A stretch of DNA of 64,000 bases from Candidatus Thiodiazotropha sp. (ex Monitilora ramsayi) (GCA_025655595.1 JAHXIO010000001.1:248001-312000), one strand, 5' to 3'. Positions 17,287-28,375 are shown, numbered from the stretch's first letter. Notes: generated from the sequence alone by a model not told the origin. Numbers and translations: made by a program.

Positions 17287-18762
17287 TTATTGATGTGCTG
17301 GTGGCTGACCCATGGCCGCAGGATTGAACGGTTTGCCATTGACGGTCAACTGTCCCTCCTTGAATGCCATGGTGGTCTTGATGATTTCACCTTCGCGTTC
17401 CAGATAGCCCTGCTCCATCAGCATGGCGACTTGTTGCTGGAATTGGCCCACGGCCATCTCCCCCTTCTGCTTGATCTCCTCGGTTGATGCCGCGGCCTGA
17501 TCAGGGTTGGTAGGGAAAGGTGGGTTTTGTAACAGCTTGACGACCATCGTCTCAGACAGGCTGAGGTCACCGCTGGCTTCGACTTTTGAGAGCAGCATCA
17601 GGGGATTGGCCAGCATCTCCAGGGTGGCGCCACTGAGTTTGACCCGTGCCGCAAGCTTGGCTTCGCCGTCGGAATTTGCAAAGCTGACGCGATCAAGACT
17701 GAATTCGGGATCCTGGGTCAGCAGGGTTTCGGCGTGAGTCATCAGCGCCGACTGAAATCCTTCCATGATCTCTTCCGTGCCGCCGTTGAGTAGGTTGGGA
17801 TCGCTGTAGATCCCCATCAGTTTCTGGTTGATCTCCGCCAGAGCGCGGGCGTGCAGGTGTTTGAAGGAGAAGTCCATGTGAATGGGGCCGAACGACTCGT
17901 CACCGACCGACAGTTTGTCTATTCCCATCCTGGCTAAAACATCTAGATGATCCCCCTGTAGCGGCAGGTCGATGTCGTAGACGAGATTGTTGATAGAGAC
18001 TGGTTCCATGGCCTCATCGATGCCCGCCATGCTGACTTCGCCGATGGAGAAGCGTGAGGTACCACTATACATATAGGGCAGGTCGGGGAAGATCTGTTGC
18101 TGATCGCCTTCGATGACCACATCGGTAAAACGCATCTGCCCGCCCTGTTCGTCGGAGATCTCCAGTTTGGGGGCCTTCATATGCATGGTGAACGCGCTGA
18201 GGCCGGGCGAGAAATCCATTTTGCCTTCGATGCCTTCCCAAGAGATGCGGCTGATCTCGCCTGACTGATCGGGCATGATGCTTTCGAATTTCGGGCTGCT
18301 GAAGGTGGCGGTGCCACTGCCGTCGAAGCGGATCTCCGTCTGCTGTGTATAGGGAAGCTGATCGCCCATGACTTTGACTACCTCCTCCCTGGCTTCTACG
18401 TCCAGTACCAGTTCAGTTTTGGATGTCGCTGCCGCCAGCGTGGAAAAACCGGGAAAGGGTCCGTGCTGGATCCGGCTATGAAATGTCATAAGCAGGCGGT
18501 TTTCGTCCGTTGTGTCGGTCGATGTGTTCAGCTTCTCCATTGCAGACAGGTCAAAAAGTGAGAGTGTGACAGTCTCTTTCGATGAAAAGATGCCCCGCTG
18601 GTAGTCCCGCTCCACGATTTTTAAATAGGGCTGAGATGCGATCAGATTGCTGTACTGACTCGTTATCTGCGCCTCAACCTCTTTACCCAGATACCAGGCG
18701 GATGCGGTATAGGCGGCGGCAGCCAGTGCCAGGATAAGTGTAGTGCTCGCGACTTTATTCAT
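17287..18762 (-). CDS. YdgA-like DUF945 family protein
   Basis: 491 residues starting MNKVASTTLILALAAAAYTASAWYLGKEVE, with a single N-terminal helix (residues 5-24) that anchors or exports it, followed by a long beta-rich region typical of DUF945 (E. coli YdgA, similar length). Conserved patterns include YQRGIFSSKETVTLSL near residues 52-67 and the closing PFNPAAMGQPPAHQ. ATG 18762 has AAGGAAT upstream; the longer frame adds 43 residues that look untranslated. The family is periplasmic/inner-membrane with ill-defined function. A short GC-rich hairpin lies at 18912-18930 upstream, without a T run. Confidence 0.8.
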   Translation of the reverse strand: MNKVASTTLILALAAAAYTASAWYLGKEVEAQITSQYSNLIASQPYLKIVERDYQRGIFSSKETVTLSLFDLSAMEKLNTSTDTTDENRLLMTFHSRIQHGPFPGFSTLAAATSKTELVLDVEAREEVVKVMGDQLPYTQQTEIRFDGSGTATFSSPKFESIMPDQSGEISRISWEGIEGKMDFSPGLSAFTMHMKAPKLEISDEQGGQMRFTDVVIEGDQQQIFPDLPYMYSGTSRFSIGEVSMAGIDEAMEPVSINNLVYDIDLPLQGDHLDVLARMGIDKLSVGDESFGPIHMDFSFKHLHARALAEINQKLMGIYSDPNLLNGGTEEIMEGFQSALMTHAETLLTQDPEFSLDRVSFANSDGEAKLAARVKLSGATLEMLANPLMLLSKVEASGDLSLSETMVVKLLQNPPFPTNPDQAAASTEEIKQKGEMAVGQFQQQVAMLMEQGYLEREGEIIKTTMAFKEGQLTVNGKPFNPAAMGQPPAHQ

Positions 18763-18949
18763 GGATCTATTCCTTAGATGAATGAAACGGCGATCTGATT
18801 GGGAGATGGAGGCAGGAGGTGGTTTGCCGCATCCATGTGGCCAACGATCGTGGTTGCGCCATATCCTAGCGACATCGGGATAAGATGCCAAATTAAACGG
18901 ATGCTAAAGCTCCCCCTCGGCCGGAGGGGGCAGGCGGTGTGATGGAGAG

Positions 18950-19609
18950 TTACGAGGTCCTGTATTCCTGGCTTTGATCCGACAGGTCGTGCAGGTCGTT
19001 TTCACTGACACCCAGGATGGTAAAGATCTGTTTCTGCGCAGTGAGCAGGATATTCCGCTGCTCCTCTTCGTGGGGAATGCTCTTGGCGATGGCCATGGCG
19101 CCGACCATAGAGGCGATAATGGCGCGGGACTTTTCCGCTACGGTCTCTTTGTCTGCCTTGAAGGGGAGCTTGTTGAGTTTGCTCAGGGCGGTGATGCGGG
19201 TCTCCAGCATCTCCTTCAGGCCCAGGTAGGACTTTTCGTAGAGCCGTTGGATCTCGTCGTTGTCGCTGCCGATTTCGTTGAAGAGGATCGCCTCGGGACC
19301 GGGTTCCTGGTGCCGCTTCGGATCTCGCAGGTTGAGATAGTCAGTCACAAAAGTGGTTAGATGCTTGATCGAGAAGGGGCCCTTAACCAGGCGAGCTGCC
19401 CGGCTGCGCTTGAGGGTCTCGAAAAAAGAGGCGTTATATAGGGCCTCTTTCGATTCGAAATGGGCATAGAAGGCGCCATGGGTCATGCGCGCAAGCTTCA
19501 TGATCTGGCTGATCGAGACCTTGTCGAAACCGTAGCGGGAGAAGAGCTCGGTGGCTGACTTGAGAATCCGGTCTTTGGACTGGAGTTTATGCGTTTTGGA
19601 GTATGGCAT
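18950..19609 (-). CDS. TetR-family transcriptional regulator
   Basis: 219 residues with an N-terminal TetR helix-turn-helix at about 10-58 (RILKSATELFSRYGFDKVSISQIMKLARMTHGAFYAHFESKEALY). The helical C-terminal ligand domain gives no clue to effector; LNEIGSDND and the SMVGAMAIAKS segment resemble the AcrR/NemR-like type. ATG 19609 is chosen; an in-frame TTG 24 bp upstream is possible. It is divergent from a fabF-type gene. Between them lies ACCCG-TGT-CGGGT (19617-19629), a 13-bp palindrome that could be its operator, pointing to control of the ketosynthase gene. Confidence 0.88.
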   Translation of the reverse strand: MPYSKTHKLQSKDRILKSATELFSRYGFDKVSISQIMKLARMTHGAFYAHFESKEALYNASFFETLKRSRAARLVKGPFSIKHLTTFVTDYLNLRDPKRHQEPGPEAILFNEIGSDNDEIQRLYEKSYLGLKEMLETRITALSKLNKLPFKADKETVAEKSRAIIASMVGAMAIAKSIPHEEEQRNILLTAQKQIFTILGVSENDLHDLSDQSQEYRTS

Positions 19610-19698
19610 CGGCGGTACCCGTGTCGGGTTCAAAATATTATCTTGATCATATCTTGGCGCGGGCTAGTGTTTCCTGCAATGGTAAATTTGGAGGAGTT

Positions 19699-20967
19699 AT
19701 GCATTCGCCCATCGTGATCACTGGAATGGGAATCATCAGTCCGCTCGGATGCGGAGTCAAGCCAGTCTGGCAGCGACTGACCGACGGCCGTTCAGGGATC
19801 GGCCGTATCGACCGTTTCGACGTGGAGGATTTTCCGATCCGTATCGCCGGGTTGGTGCCCGGGATCGAGCAGGATCCCGAGGCGGGGTTCGACCCCGAAA
19901 CGGTGGTCGAGAAGAAAGAGCGCAAGAAGCTCGATCCCTTCACTCTCTATGCCTATGCCGCGGCGCAGGAGGCGCTGACGCAGGCCGGTTGGGCGCCGTC
20001 CGATGAGTCGGATCAACGCGCCACGGCCACCGTCGTCGCCACCGGTATCGGCGGTTTTACCACCATTACTCAGGCGCAGAAAACCCTGGATAGCCGGGGA
20101 CCGAAGCGAATCTCCCCCTTTGTCGTGCCCGCCTTCCTCGCCAACATGGCATCGGGCAATCTGTCGATCAAATATGGTTTCAAGGGTCCCCTGGGCTGTC
20201 CGGTTACGGCCTGTGCCGCCGGTGTGCAGGCGATAGGGGACGGCATGCGCATGATCCGCAGCGGTGAGGCGGAAGTGGCGCTGGTGGGCGGCACCGAGGC
20301 CTGTGTCGACCCGCTCTCCCTGGCGGGATTCAATGCCCTCAAGGCGCTCTCAAGCAACGATGCGGATCCGGAGCGGGCCTCCCGTCCCTTCGACCGGGAC
20401 CGGGACGGGTTTGTCATGGGTGAAGGGGCCGGCCTGATGGTGATCGAGACGCTGGAGCACGCGGAGGCCCGAGGAGCCAAACCCCTGGCGATGATCAGCG
20501 GTTACGGCACCAGTGCGGATGCCTACCACATGACCTCCGGACCGGAAGACGGCTCGGGTGCCGCTGCCGCCATGCGTGCGGCGCTGAAGATGGCGGGTCT
20601 TGAGCCCAGCGATATCGATTACGTGAACGCCCATGCCACCTCCACACCGGTGGGTGACCGGGCGGAGATCGCTTCTCTGCGGAATGTGTTCGGAGATAAG
20701 GTTGGTGAAGTACCCGTCTCCTCCACAAAATCCGCCACCGGACACTTGCTCGGTGCTGCTGGCGGGGTGGAGAGCATCTTCACGGCACTGGCGGTCATGA
20801 ATGACCAACTGCCCCCCACACTCAATCTGGAGAATGTGGACGAAACCATGGCCGATCTCGACCTGGTGCCCAATCAGACCAGGAATCAATCGGTACAGCA
20901 TGCCATCTGCAACGGTTTCGGGTTTGGCGGGGTCAATGCCTCCTTGATCGTCAGCAAACTGCCCTGA
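19699..20967 (+). CDS. fabF: Beta-ketoacyl-ACP synthase II (FabF-type)
   Basis: 422 residues, a complete condensing enzyme that extends acyl-ACP with malonyl-ACP. The catalytic triad is visible: Cys172 in TACAAG, His312 in NAHATSTPVGD and His349 in SATGHLLGAAGG; the closing GFGFGGVNAS loop is also present. ATG 19699 follows GGAGGAG. It is not in a fab cluster but divergent from a TetR regulator, so it may be an extra, regulated KAS II rather than the housekeeping copy. The symbol is by family; paralogue status is inferred from context. Confidence 0.88.
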   Translation: MHSPIVITGMGIISPLGCGVKPVWQRLTDGRSGIGRIDRFDVEDFPIRIAGLVPGIEQDPEAGFDPETVVEKKERKKLDPFTLYAYAAAQEALTQAGWAPSDESDQRATATVVATGIGGFTTITQAQKTLDSRGPKRISPFVVPAFLANMASGNLSIKYGFKGPLGCPVTACAAGVQAIGDGMRMIRSGEAEVALVGGTEACVDPLSLAGFNALKALSSNDADPERASRPFDRDRDGFVMGEGAGLMVIETLEHAEARGAKPLAMISGYGTSADAYHMTSGPEDGSGAAAAMRAALKMAGLEPSDIDYVNAHATSTPVGDRAEIASLRNVFGDKVGEVPVSSTKSATGHLLGAAGGVESIFTALAVMNDQLPPTLNLENVDETMADLDLVPNQTRNQSVQHAICNGFGFGGVNASLIVSKLP

Positions 20968-20983
20968 GTCCAATAGCGACGGT

Positions 20984-21056
20984 GTAGGGTGCGGTCCAGC
21001 CGCACCTTTCCGTCCCCCAGTTCTTCGATCATTGGTGCGGCAGGGCCGCACCCTAC
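20984..21056. repeat. REP/BIME-like inverted pair after fabF
   Basis: Two elements in opposite orientation. The first runs from GTAGGGTGCGG to CCGCACC (20984-21006); the second runs from GGTGCGGC to GCCGCACCCTAC (21034-21056). Each is itself a palindrome, and the pair forms a larger one. The same module occurs at 22794-22886, with singles at 9969 and 21578. Confidence 0.8.
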
Positions 21057-21206
21057 CGATGAGTCAACCTAACTTCCAGTTGTTGCGGACGGATCCGTAC
21101 CCGATCGTCTCCACAGTTTTTCCAGGGTAGAGTTTATCCAGATAGCGTAGACACTTTATCCAGGGGAGTACTCATACTGAACGGAATGTTCCTGGGAGGA
21201 GAAACG

Positions 21207-21563
21207 ATGTCTATCACGGTACATGGCAAGGTCATAGAACTTGATGAAGAGGGCTTTCTCGCCAATCTGGATGACTGGGATGAGGATGTGGCAGTTGAGT
21301 TGGCGGCTGATGAAGGTCTTGAGATATCCACTGAAAGGAGCGTGTTGATACACAAGGCCAGGGACTTCTATCTGGAGAAGCAGAACACCCCCTCGACACG
21401 TGAGATTATCCGTATGGTTGCCGAAGGGATGGGGATGGATCCCATCGAGGAGCGGCGCTCCATCGATAGACATCTCTACCAGCTTTTTCCCCATGGTCCG
21501 GACAAGCAGTTGGCCAAGATCGCCGGCCTGCCAAAGCCGCTGCCCTCGGACACCGAAGCCTAG
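21207..21563 (+). CDS. DsrC/TusE-family protein lacking cysteines
   Basis: 118 residues of the DsrC/TusE/DsvC fold: an N-terminal strand segment (GKVIELDEEGFLANLDDWDEDVA), the central helices ending FYLEKQNTPSTREI, and the C-terminal LFPHGPDKQLAKIAGLPKP. In DsrC the C-terminal arm ends with a conserved penultimate Cys used to carry sulfur, with a second Cys about ten residues earlier. Here the tail reads GLPKPLPSDTEA and there is no Cys anywhere in the protein, so it cannot act as a sulfur carrier in the usual way. ATG 21207 follows GGAGGAGAAACG. It stands alone, followed by a REP remnant; cysteine-free relatives have been proposed to be regulatory. Confidence 0.85.
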   Translation: MSITVHGKVIELDEEGFLANLDDWDEDVAVELAADEGLEISTERSVLIHKARDFYLEKQNTPSTREIIRMVAEGMGMDPIEERRSIDRHLYQLFPHGPDKQLAKIAGLPKPLPSDTEA

Positions 21564-21577
21564 TGACCAAAATTTAA

Positions 21578-21601
21578 GGTTGCGATTGGGCCGCACCCTA
21601 C
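21578..21601. repeat. Single REP-like element between the DsrC-like gene and hisC
   Basis: GGTTGCGATTGGGCCGCACC followed by CTAC is a decayed copy of the GGTGCGGC...GCCGCACCCTAC repeat seen at 21.0 and 22.8 kb. It lies between convergent genes. Confidence 0.6.
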
Positions 21602-21614
21602 ACGCTGAGCAAGC

Positions 21615-22670
21615 CTAGAGCAGGGATTTCAATGCCTCGATCAGGCTTTGATTCTGCGCCGGTGTGCCAACGGTAATCCGCAGAAACTGATCGATTCGCG
21701 CCTGTTTGAAATGACGGACGATGACACCGCTCTCACGCAATCCTGCGACGATTGTCCCGGCGTCCTTGTCCGGGTGGCGTGCAAAGACGAAGTTGGCCGA
21801 CGAGGGCAGTACCTGGAAGCCCATCGCTTCCAACTCGCCAGTGACCTGTGCCCGGTCGTCAATGACCCGCTGGCAGGTCTTTTTGAAGTAGTCGTCATCC
21901 TTATAAGAGGCAATGGCTGCGGCCAGTGCCAGACGGTCGATAGGATAGGAGTTGAAGCTGTCCTTCACCCGTATCAGCCCTTCGATCAGCGCTTCCTGTC
22001 CCATGGCGAGACCGATCCGCAGACCGGCCAGAGCGCGGGATTTGGAGAGGGTCTGCACTACCAGCAGATTGGGGTAGTCGTTGACCAGTCGGGCGGCGCT
22101 CTCACCGCCGAAGTCGATATAGGCCTCGTCGACGACCACCACCGAGTCGGTATTGCGGATCAGCAGAGTTTCGATCTCACTCAGCGGTAGCAACCTGCCG
22201 GTGGGTGCGTTGGGGTTGGGGAAGATGATACCGCCGTTAGGGGTGTCGTAATCGTCCAGCCGCAAGCTGTAATCCTCTGCCAGTGGTACCGCCCGGTATT
22301 CGATGTTGTAGAGACCGCAGTAGACCGGGTAGAAGCTGTAGGTGATGTCCGGGAACAGCAGGGGGTTCGATTGCTGGAAAAAGGCGAAGAAAGCGTGTGC
22401 CAGGACTTCGTCGGAACCGTTGCCGATGAAGACCTGCTCCGGCTGCAGGTTGTGATTCGCCGCCACTGCTTGGCGTAGCCTGGAAGCGGTCGGGTCGGGG
22501 TAGAGACGGAGACCCTCATCCGTTACCCTGTTGATCGCTTCTATCACCTTTGGGGATGGACCGTAGGGATTCTCGTTGGTATTGAGTTTGACCAGGTTGT
22601 CGATCTTCGGTTGCTCGCCCGGCACATAGGGGGAGAGTTGATTGACGACCGGACTCCAGTAGCGGCTCAT
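21615..22670 (-). CDS. hisC: Histidinol-phosphate aminotransferase
   Basis: 351 residues, a fold-type I PLP enzyme converting imidazole-acetol phosphate and glutamate to L-histidinol phosphate. Visible: [13 protein letters not shown] near the N-terminus, IGNGSDEVL (PLP phosphate contact), [24 protein letters not shown], and the PLP-lysine region [18 protein letters not shown]. The C-terminal [11 protein letters not shown] matches the substrate-binding arginine. Complete, normal length. It is the last gene of a murA-hisG-hisD-hisC set on the minus strand, separated from hisD by a REP pair. Confidence 0.96.
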   Translation of the reverse strand: MSRYWSPVVNQLSPYVPGEQPKIDNLVKLNTNENPYGPSPKVIEAINRVTDEGLRLYPDPTASRLRQAVAANHNLQPEQVFIGNGSDEVLAHAFFAFFQQSNPLLFPDITYSFYPVYCGLYNIEYRAVPLAEDYSLRLDDYDTPNGGIIFPNPNAPTGRLLPLSEIETLLIRNTDSVVVVDEAYIDFGGESAARLVNDYPNLLVVQTLSKSRALAGLRIGLAMGQEALIEGLIRVKDSFNSYPIDRLALAAAIASYKDDDYFKKTCQRVIDDRAQVTGELEAMGFQVLPSSANFVFARHPDKDAGTIVAGLRESGVIVRHFKQARIDQFLRITVGTPAQNQSLIEALKSLL

Positions 22671-22793
22671 GGGTCTGTTCCTGTTTGGCGGAGTTTGAGA
22701 CTAAAGCTCGGAATATATCGTAAAGGGTGAAGCGGCGCAGTCAGAGGTTGTGCTTGCGGGCTACAAGACAGACTTCAATCCTGTCATTCAACC

Positions 22794-22886
22794 GTAGGGT
22801 GTGGCCCAGCCGCACCACTCACAACCGACTGTTCTCAATCATCGAAGCGATGAGTGGGGTGACGGTGCGGCATGGCCGCACCCTAT
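22794..22886. repeat. REP/BIME-like inverted pair between hisD and hisC
   Basis: Two oppositely oriented elements (GTAGGGTGTGGCCCAGCCGCACC-type at 22794-22816 and GGTGCGGC...GCCGCACCCTAT at 22864-22886) in the 219-bp hisD-hisC spacer. They are near-copies of the pair after fabF. It could stabilise or attenuate the his transcript. Confidence 0.8.
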
Positions 22887-22889
22887 GGC

Positions 22890-24191
22890 TTATTTCTTGA
22901 AGCGATACTCCGCCGAGCGCGCATGGGCAGTCAATCCCTCTCCCCGGGCCATGACCGACGAGGTTCTGGCCAGGGTGTCGGCACCGTCCGCAGAAGCCAT
23001 GATCAGGCTGGAGCGCTTCTGGAAATCGTACACGCCGAGCGGTGACGAGAACCTGGCCGTGCGCGAGGTGGGCAGCACATGGTTGGGCCCTGCACAGTAG
23101 TCGCCCATCGCCTCAGCCGTGTAGCGGCCCATGAAGATGGCGCCGGCATGTTTGATCCGTTTGGCCATGGCCTCCGGATCCGCCACCGAGAGCTCCAGAT
23201 GTTCGGGTGCAATGTGGTTTGCCACTTCAATCGCCTCATCCATATCCTTGACGTGTATCAGCGCGCCTCGAACCCGCAAGGCGGTCTCGATGATCTCCTT
23301 GCGTTCCATGGTCGGCAGCAGCTTGTCGATGCTGGCGGTGACCTGCCCGATGAAAGCGGCGTCGGGTGAGAGCAGGATCGATTGGGCATCCTCGTCATGT
23401 TCCGCCTGTGAGAAGAGGTCCATGGCGATCCAATCGGGGTCGGTCTCGCCATCGCAGACGATGAGGATCTCGGAGGGACCGGCGACCATGTCGATACCCA
23501 CCTGGCCGAACACGGCCCGTTTTGCCGTTGCCACATAAATATTGCCGGGGCCGACGATTTTGTCGACTGGCGGTACGCTCTCGGTGCCGTAGGCGAGGGC
23601 GGCCACCGCCTGGGCTCCGCCGACCGCGAAGACCCGGTCGACACTGGAGACATGGGCAGCGGCCAGCACCAGTTCGTTCATCTCGCCGTCAGGGGTGGGC
23701 ACGACCATGATCAGTTCATCGACGCCGGCCACCTTGGCGGGGATGGCGTTCATCAGTACCGACGAGGGGTAAGCGGCTTTGCCGCCGGGGACATAGAGGC
23801 CGACCCGGTCGAGGGGGGTGACCTGCTGACCCAACAGGGTGCCGTCCGGCTCGGTATAGCTCCAGGAGTCCATGATCTGGTGTTCCGCATAGGCATTGAT
23901 GCGGTTGGCGGAGAGCTCGAGGGCATCGCGCTGTTCCTGCGGAATGCTCTCCCAGGCCTGCTGCAGTCGGCTGAGGGGAATCTCCAGATCGGCGGCGCTA
24001 TCCGCCTGCCAGCGGTCGAAGCGGTTGGTGAAGTCGACCAGCGCGGCATCGCCTTTCTCGCGGATGTCGCGGATGATCTGGTTGACCGTATCGTTGACCG
24101 CGGTGTCCGAGACCGATTCCCAGGCCAGCAGGGCGTCGAGCTGTTGCTGAAAATCTTTGTCGGTGGTTGAGAGTTGGCGTATCTCGCTCAT
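22890..24191 (-). CDS. hisD: Histidinol dehydrogenase
   Basis: 433 residues, a zinc enzyme that oxidises L-histidinol to L-histidine in two NAD-dependent steps. Motifs visible: [64 protein letters not shown], the zinc-ligand region [16 protein letters not shown], and [10 protein letters not shown] followed by GPNHVLPTS with catalytic His residues. Complete length. Between hisG and hisC, as usual for short-form hisG operons in gammaproteobacteria with murA upstream. Confidence 0.97.
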   Translation of the reverse strand: MSEIRQLSTTDKDFQQQLDALLAWESVSDTAVNDTVNQIIRDIREKGDAALVDFTNRFDRWQADSAADLEIPLSRLQQAWESIPQEQRDALELSANRINAYAEHQIMDSWSYTEPDGTLLGQQVTPLDRVGLYVPGGKAAYPSSVLMNAIPAKVAGVDELIMVVPTPDGEMNELVLAAAHVSSVDRVFAVGGAQAVAALAYGTESVPPVDKIVGPGNIYVATAKRAVFGQVGIDMVAGPSEILIVCDGETDPDWIAMDLFSQAEHDEDAQSILLSPDAAFIGQVTASIDKLLPTMERKEIIETALRVRGALIHVKDMDEAIEVANHIAPEHLELSVADPEAMAKRIKHAGAIFMGRYTAEAMGDYCAGPNHVLPTSRTARFSSPLGVYDFQKRSSLIMASADGADTLARTSSVMARGEGLTAHARSAEYRFKK

Positions 24192-24345
24192 GCTGATTGT
24201 CTCGAGTAACGGTGAGTGTTGTGCCTGAACAGGAAGAATACCATGCGAACGGGCTGGAACGGGCTGGAACGGGATGTGTCTTCCGCCCTCCGGGATGGCG
24301 CTGCTTTAAAAGCGATTGTCTCCTGGAGAGATTCCGCTTTGTCCC

Positions 24346-24993
24346 TTAATGGGAATGTTGGTGCACAGCCTCGCGGAAGGCGTCGATCAACTGCGTGATC
24401 AGGCCGTGCTTCATCTTCCAGGAGGCTTTGTTGATCACGAGTCTGGAGCTGATGTCGCAGATATGTTCCAGGGGCACCAGGCCGTTCGCCTTCAGAGTAT
24501 TGCCGCTCTCCACCAGGTCGACGATCAAGTCCGCGAGACCGACGATGGGCGCCAGCTCCATGGAGCCGTAGAGCTTGATGATCTCCACCTGTTCCCCTTT
24601 GGCGGCAAAGAAGCGCTGGGCGCTCTTGACGTATTTTGTGGCGACTGTAAGTCGCCCGGTCTTTTGTGTCGCATCGGGATAACCGGCGGTCATCATGCGA
24701 CAGCGGGCGATCTTCAGGTCGACTGGCTCGTAGAGACCCTCTCCGCCGTGTTCCAGCAGGACATCCTTGCCGGCGATGCCTATATCGGCGGCACCGTATT
24801 CCACGTAGGTTGGGACATCCGTAGCGCGGATGATCACCAGTTTGACCTGTTCGTGATTGGTGTCGAGGATCAGCTTGCGGCTGGTCTCCGGGTCGTCCGC
24901 AGGCACGATACCGGCATGCGCCAGCAGGGGCAGGCTCTGTTTGAAGATCCGGCCTTTCGAAAGGGCGATAGTGATGGGTGCGTCGAATTTCAT
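24346..24993 (-). CDS. hisG: ATP phosphoribosyltransferase (short form)
   Basis: 215 residues, the first enzyme of histidine synthesis (ATP + PRPP). It is the short HisG type (no C-terminal regulatory domain), which works with HisZ; hisZ is not in this window. Motifs: [42 protein letters not shown] and the PRPP loop [25 protein letters not shown] 24993 has GAGGAGAG that overlaps the murA stop; an in-frame TTG at 25005 is less likely. It is 8 bp from murA, so the two are coupled. A 154-bp spacer precedes hisD. Confidence 0.96.
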   Translation of the reverse strand: MKFDAPITIALSKGRIFKQSLPLLAHAGIVPADDPETSRKLILDTNHEQVKLVIIRATDVPTYVEYGAADIGIAGKDVLLEHGGEGLYEPVDLKIARCRMMTAGYPDATQKTGRLTVATKYVKSAQRFFAAKGEQVEIIKLYGSMELAPIVGLADLIVDLVESGNTLKANGLVPLEHICDISSRLVINKASWKMKHGLITQLIDAFREAVHQHSH

Positions 24994-25001
24994 GACTCTC
25001 C

Positions 25002-26405
<1,404 letters not shown>

Positions 26406-27575
26406 TTAACGTTTCGATCTTTCAGAGACGGGTCTTTCGCCTGAGGTGACATCTATTGAGATGGAGTCGCTGCCACGCCATCCCCCCACCGTCAATTTCG
26501 TACCGGGTGGGTGACTGGCGATGAGTTGCATCAGTTCCTGGGAGTTCCTTGGCTGGTCGTCATTAATCATGGTGATGACATCGCCCGGTCGGATGCCGGC
26601 CTGACTGGCGGGGCCGTTCTCCAGTACACCCGTAACCAGGATCCCTTCGGCGCTGCGCAGGCCGAAGGCCTCTGCCAGTCTTTCTGTCACGTTCTGGCCC
26701 TGGATGCCGAGCCAGCCGCGGACCACGTGCCCGGTGGTGATCAGCTGCTGCATCACACCTTCTGCCAGGTCGATCGGGATGGCGAATCCGATACCCAGAG
26801 AGCCACCGCTCTGGGAGAAGATGGCGGTGTTGATGCCGATCAGCTCTCCATGGGCGTTAATCAATGCCCCTCCGGAGTTGCCGGGATTAATGGCGGCATC
26901 GGTCTGGATGAAGTTTTCGAACGCGCTGATCCCAAGATGAGAACGTCCGGTGGCGCTGATGATTCCCTGGGTCACGGTCTGGCCGACGCCAAAGGGGTTG
27001 CCGATCGCCAGCACCACATCGCCTACTTCAAGTCCAACCGATTGGCCGAATGGGATGGCGGGCAGGCGATGATCACTCTCGATCTTCATCAGGGCGACGT
27101 CGGAATCGGCATCGGAGCCTACAAGGTTGACATTGACGCTCTGGCCGTCGGCCAGCACGACCTTTATCTCATCGGCGCCGTCGATGACGTGGTGGTTGGT
27201 CAGCATATAGCCGTCTGGGGTGACGATGACGCCGGAGCCCAGGCTGGTATCGAGCCGCTGTCGCGTCTGCTCAGGCAGCATATTGCCGAACAGGTGCTGC
27301 AACAGAGGATCCTTGAAACGCATGGACTGGGATTCGGTAGTGATTTTTGCGGTAAAGACATTGACCACGGAGGGTGCTGCTTTTTTGACCGCCTCCGCAT
27401 AGGAGACAGGACCGCTCTTTTGAACCAGGTCGATACTGTTGGTGGGCGCATTGAGTGAGGGGGATTCCTGTGGCGATTGCAGGATATCCGGTGCGAGAAA
27501 AATGACCACCAGCGCACCCGCCAGTCCGGCAGTCAGTGTAGTGAGGAGAAGAGAGAAGAATTTTCTCATTTGCAT
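26406..27575 (-). CDS. degS: DegS-type periplasmic serine protease (trypsin + one PDZ)
   Basis: 389 residues with an N-terminal helix (MQMRKFFSLLLTTLTAGLAG..., about 4-28) that looks like an uncleaved anchor. The HtrA-type protease domain has His129 (NHHVID), Asp159 (SDVALMK) and Ser234 (NPGNSGGALI). One PDZ domain follows at about 285-375 (GILVTGVLENGPASQAGIRPGDVI). A single PDZ plus an anchor fits DegS, which cuts the anti-sigma factor RseA in response to misfolded outer-membrane proteins. No second PDZ as in DegP/DegQ. It is divergent from the Nif3-like gene by 47 bp. ATG 27569 two codons later is an alternative. Confidence 0.88.
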   Translation of the reverse strand: MQMRKFFSLLLTTLTAGLAGALVVIFLAPDILQSPQESPSLNAPTNSIDLVQKSGPVSYAEAVKKAAPSVVNVFTAKITTESQSMRFKDPLLQHLFGNMLPEQTRQRLDTSLGSGVIVTPDGYMLTNHHVIDGADEIKVVLADGQSVNVNLVGSDADSDVALMKIESDHRLPAIPFGQSVGLEVGDVVLAIGNPFGVGQTVTQGIISATGRSHLGISAFENFIQTDAAINPGNSGGALINAHGELIGINTAIFSQSGGSLGIGFAIPIDLAEGVMQQLITTGHVVRGWLGIQGQNVTERLAEAFGLRSAEGILVTGVLENGPASQAGIRPGDVITMINDDQPRNSQELMQLIASHPPGTKLTVGGWRGSDSISIDVTSGERPVSERSKR

Positions 27576-27622
27576 CGGATTGTTTAACCTACAGCAATGG
27601 TTCAACACAGGGCAAACATAGC

Positions 27623-28375
27623 ATGATTGATCTTCTGACGCTTGAGGCTTACAGCAATGAGCTGTTGGCAGTGGATGACTTCGATGACTACTGTCCCAAT
27701 GGTCTCCAGATCGAGGCCGGAGACCGGGTAACCCGTTTAATGGTGGGGGTCACTGCCTGCCAGGCGTTGATTGATGCGGCACATGAGTGGCAGGCGGATC
27801 TCCTGCTGGTGCATCACGGCTATTTCTGGAAAGGTGAACCGGCTCCGATACGTGGCATGAAAGGGCAACGTATCGCCAGCCTGATCAGGGGAGGTATCAG
27901 CTTGCTGGCCTATCATCTGCCCCTGGATGCACATGGGGTTTACGGAAACAATGCCCAGCTTGGAGAAAGTTTGGGCTTCGCGGGGGAGTCTGACAGCAAT
28001 CACAGCAACGGGCTGATCTGGTCGGCCACACTGGACGAGCCGATGACATCGGAAGTGCTTTCCGGGCGAATCAGCCGGGAGCTGGGGCGTGAACCTTTGC
28101 ATATTCCAGGACATCAACGTCCCTATAGGCGTATCGGTTGGTGTACCGGGGCGGCACAGAGCTATCTCGAGACGGCGGCGGCAATGGGACTCGACGCATT
28201 TATCTCCGGTGAGATATCAGAGCCTACAGTGCATCTGGCCCGGGAAATGGGTATCGACTATTTTGCCGCCGGTCACCATGCGACGGAGAGATTCGGCGTT
28301 CAGGCCCTGGGTCGGCATCTTGCGGAGCGTTTTAAACTGGAGTACCAATTCGCGGATATCGACAATCCGGTCTGA
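27623..28375 (+). CDS. Nif3-like dinuclear metal-centre protein
   Basis: 250 residues of the Nif3/YbgI family (GTP cyclohydrolase I type 2 in older naming). The metal-binding residues are visible: DDYCPNGLQIEAG, LLVHHGYFW with HH, and HAT near the C-terminus in YFAAGHHATERFG, plus the AAQSYLETAAAMGLDAFISGE middle segment. Members bind two metals and form hexameric toroids; their physiological role is unsettled. Divergent from degS; petABC begins 217 bp downstream with its own likely promoter region. Confidence 0.92.
   Translation: MIDLLTLEAYSNELLAVDDFDDYCPNGLQIEAGDRVTRLMVGVTACQALIDAAHEWQADLLLVHHGYFWKGEPAPIRGMKGQRIASLIRGGISLLAYHLPLDAHGVYGNNAQLGESLGFAGESDSNHSNGLIWSATLDEPMTSEVLSGRISRELGREPLHIPGHQRPYRRIGWCTGAAQSYLETAAAMGLDAFISGEISEPTVHLAREMGIDYFAAGHHATERFGVQALGRHLAERFKLEYQFADIDNPV

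Noticed and set aside
18912-18930. GC-rich hairpin CCCCCTC/GAGGGGG between the TetR and DUF945 genes
   Set aside because: There is no T run on either strand, so I do not call it a terminator.
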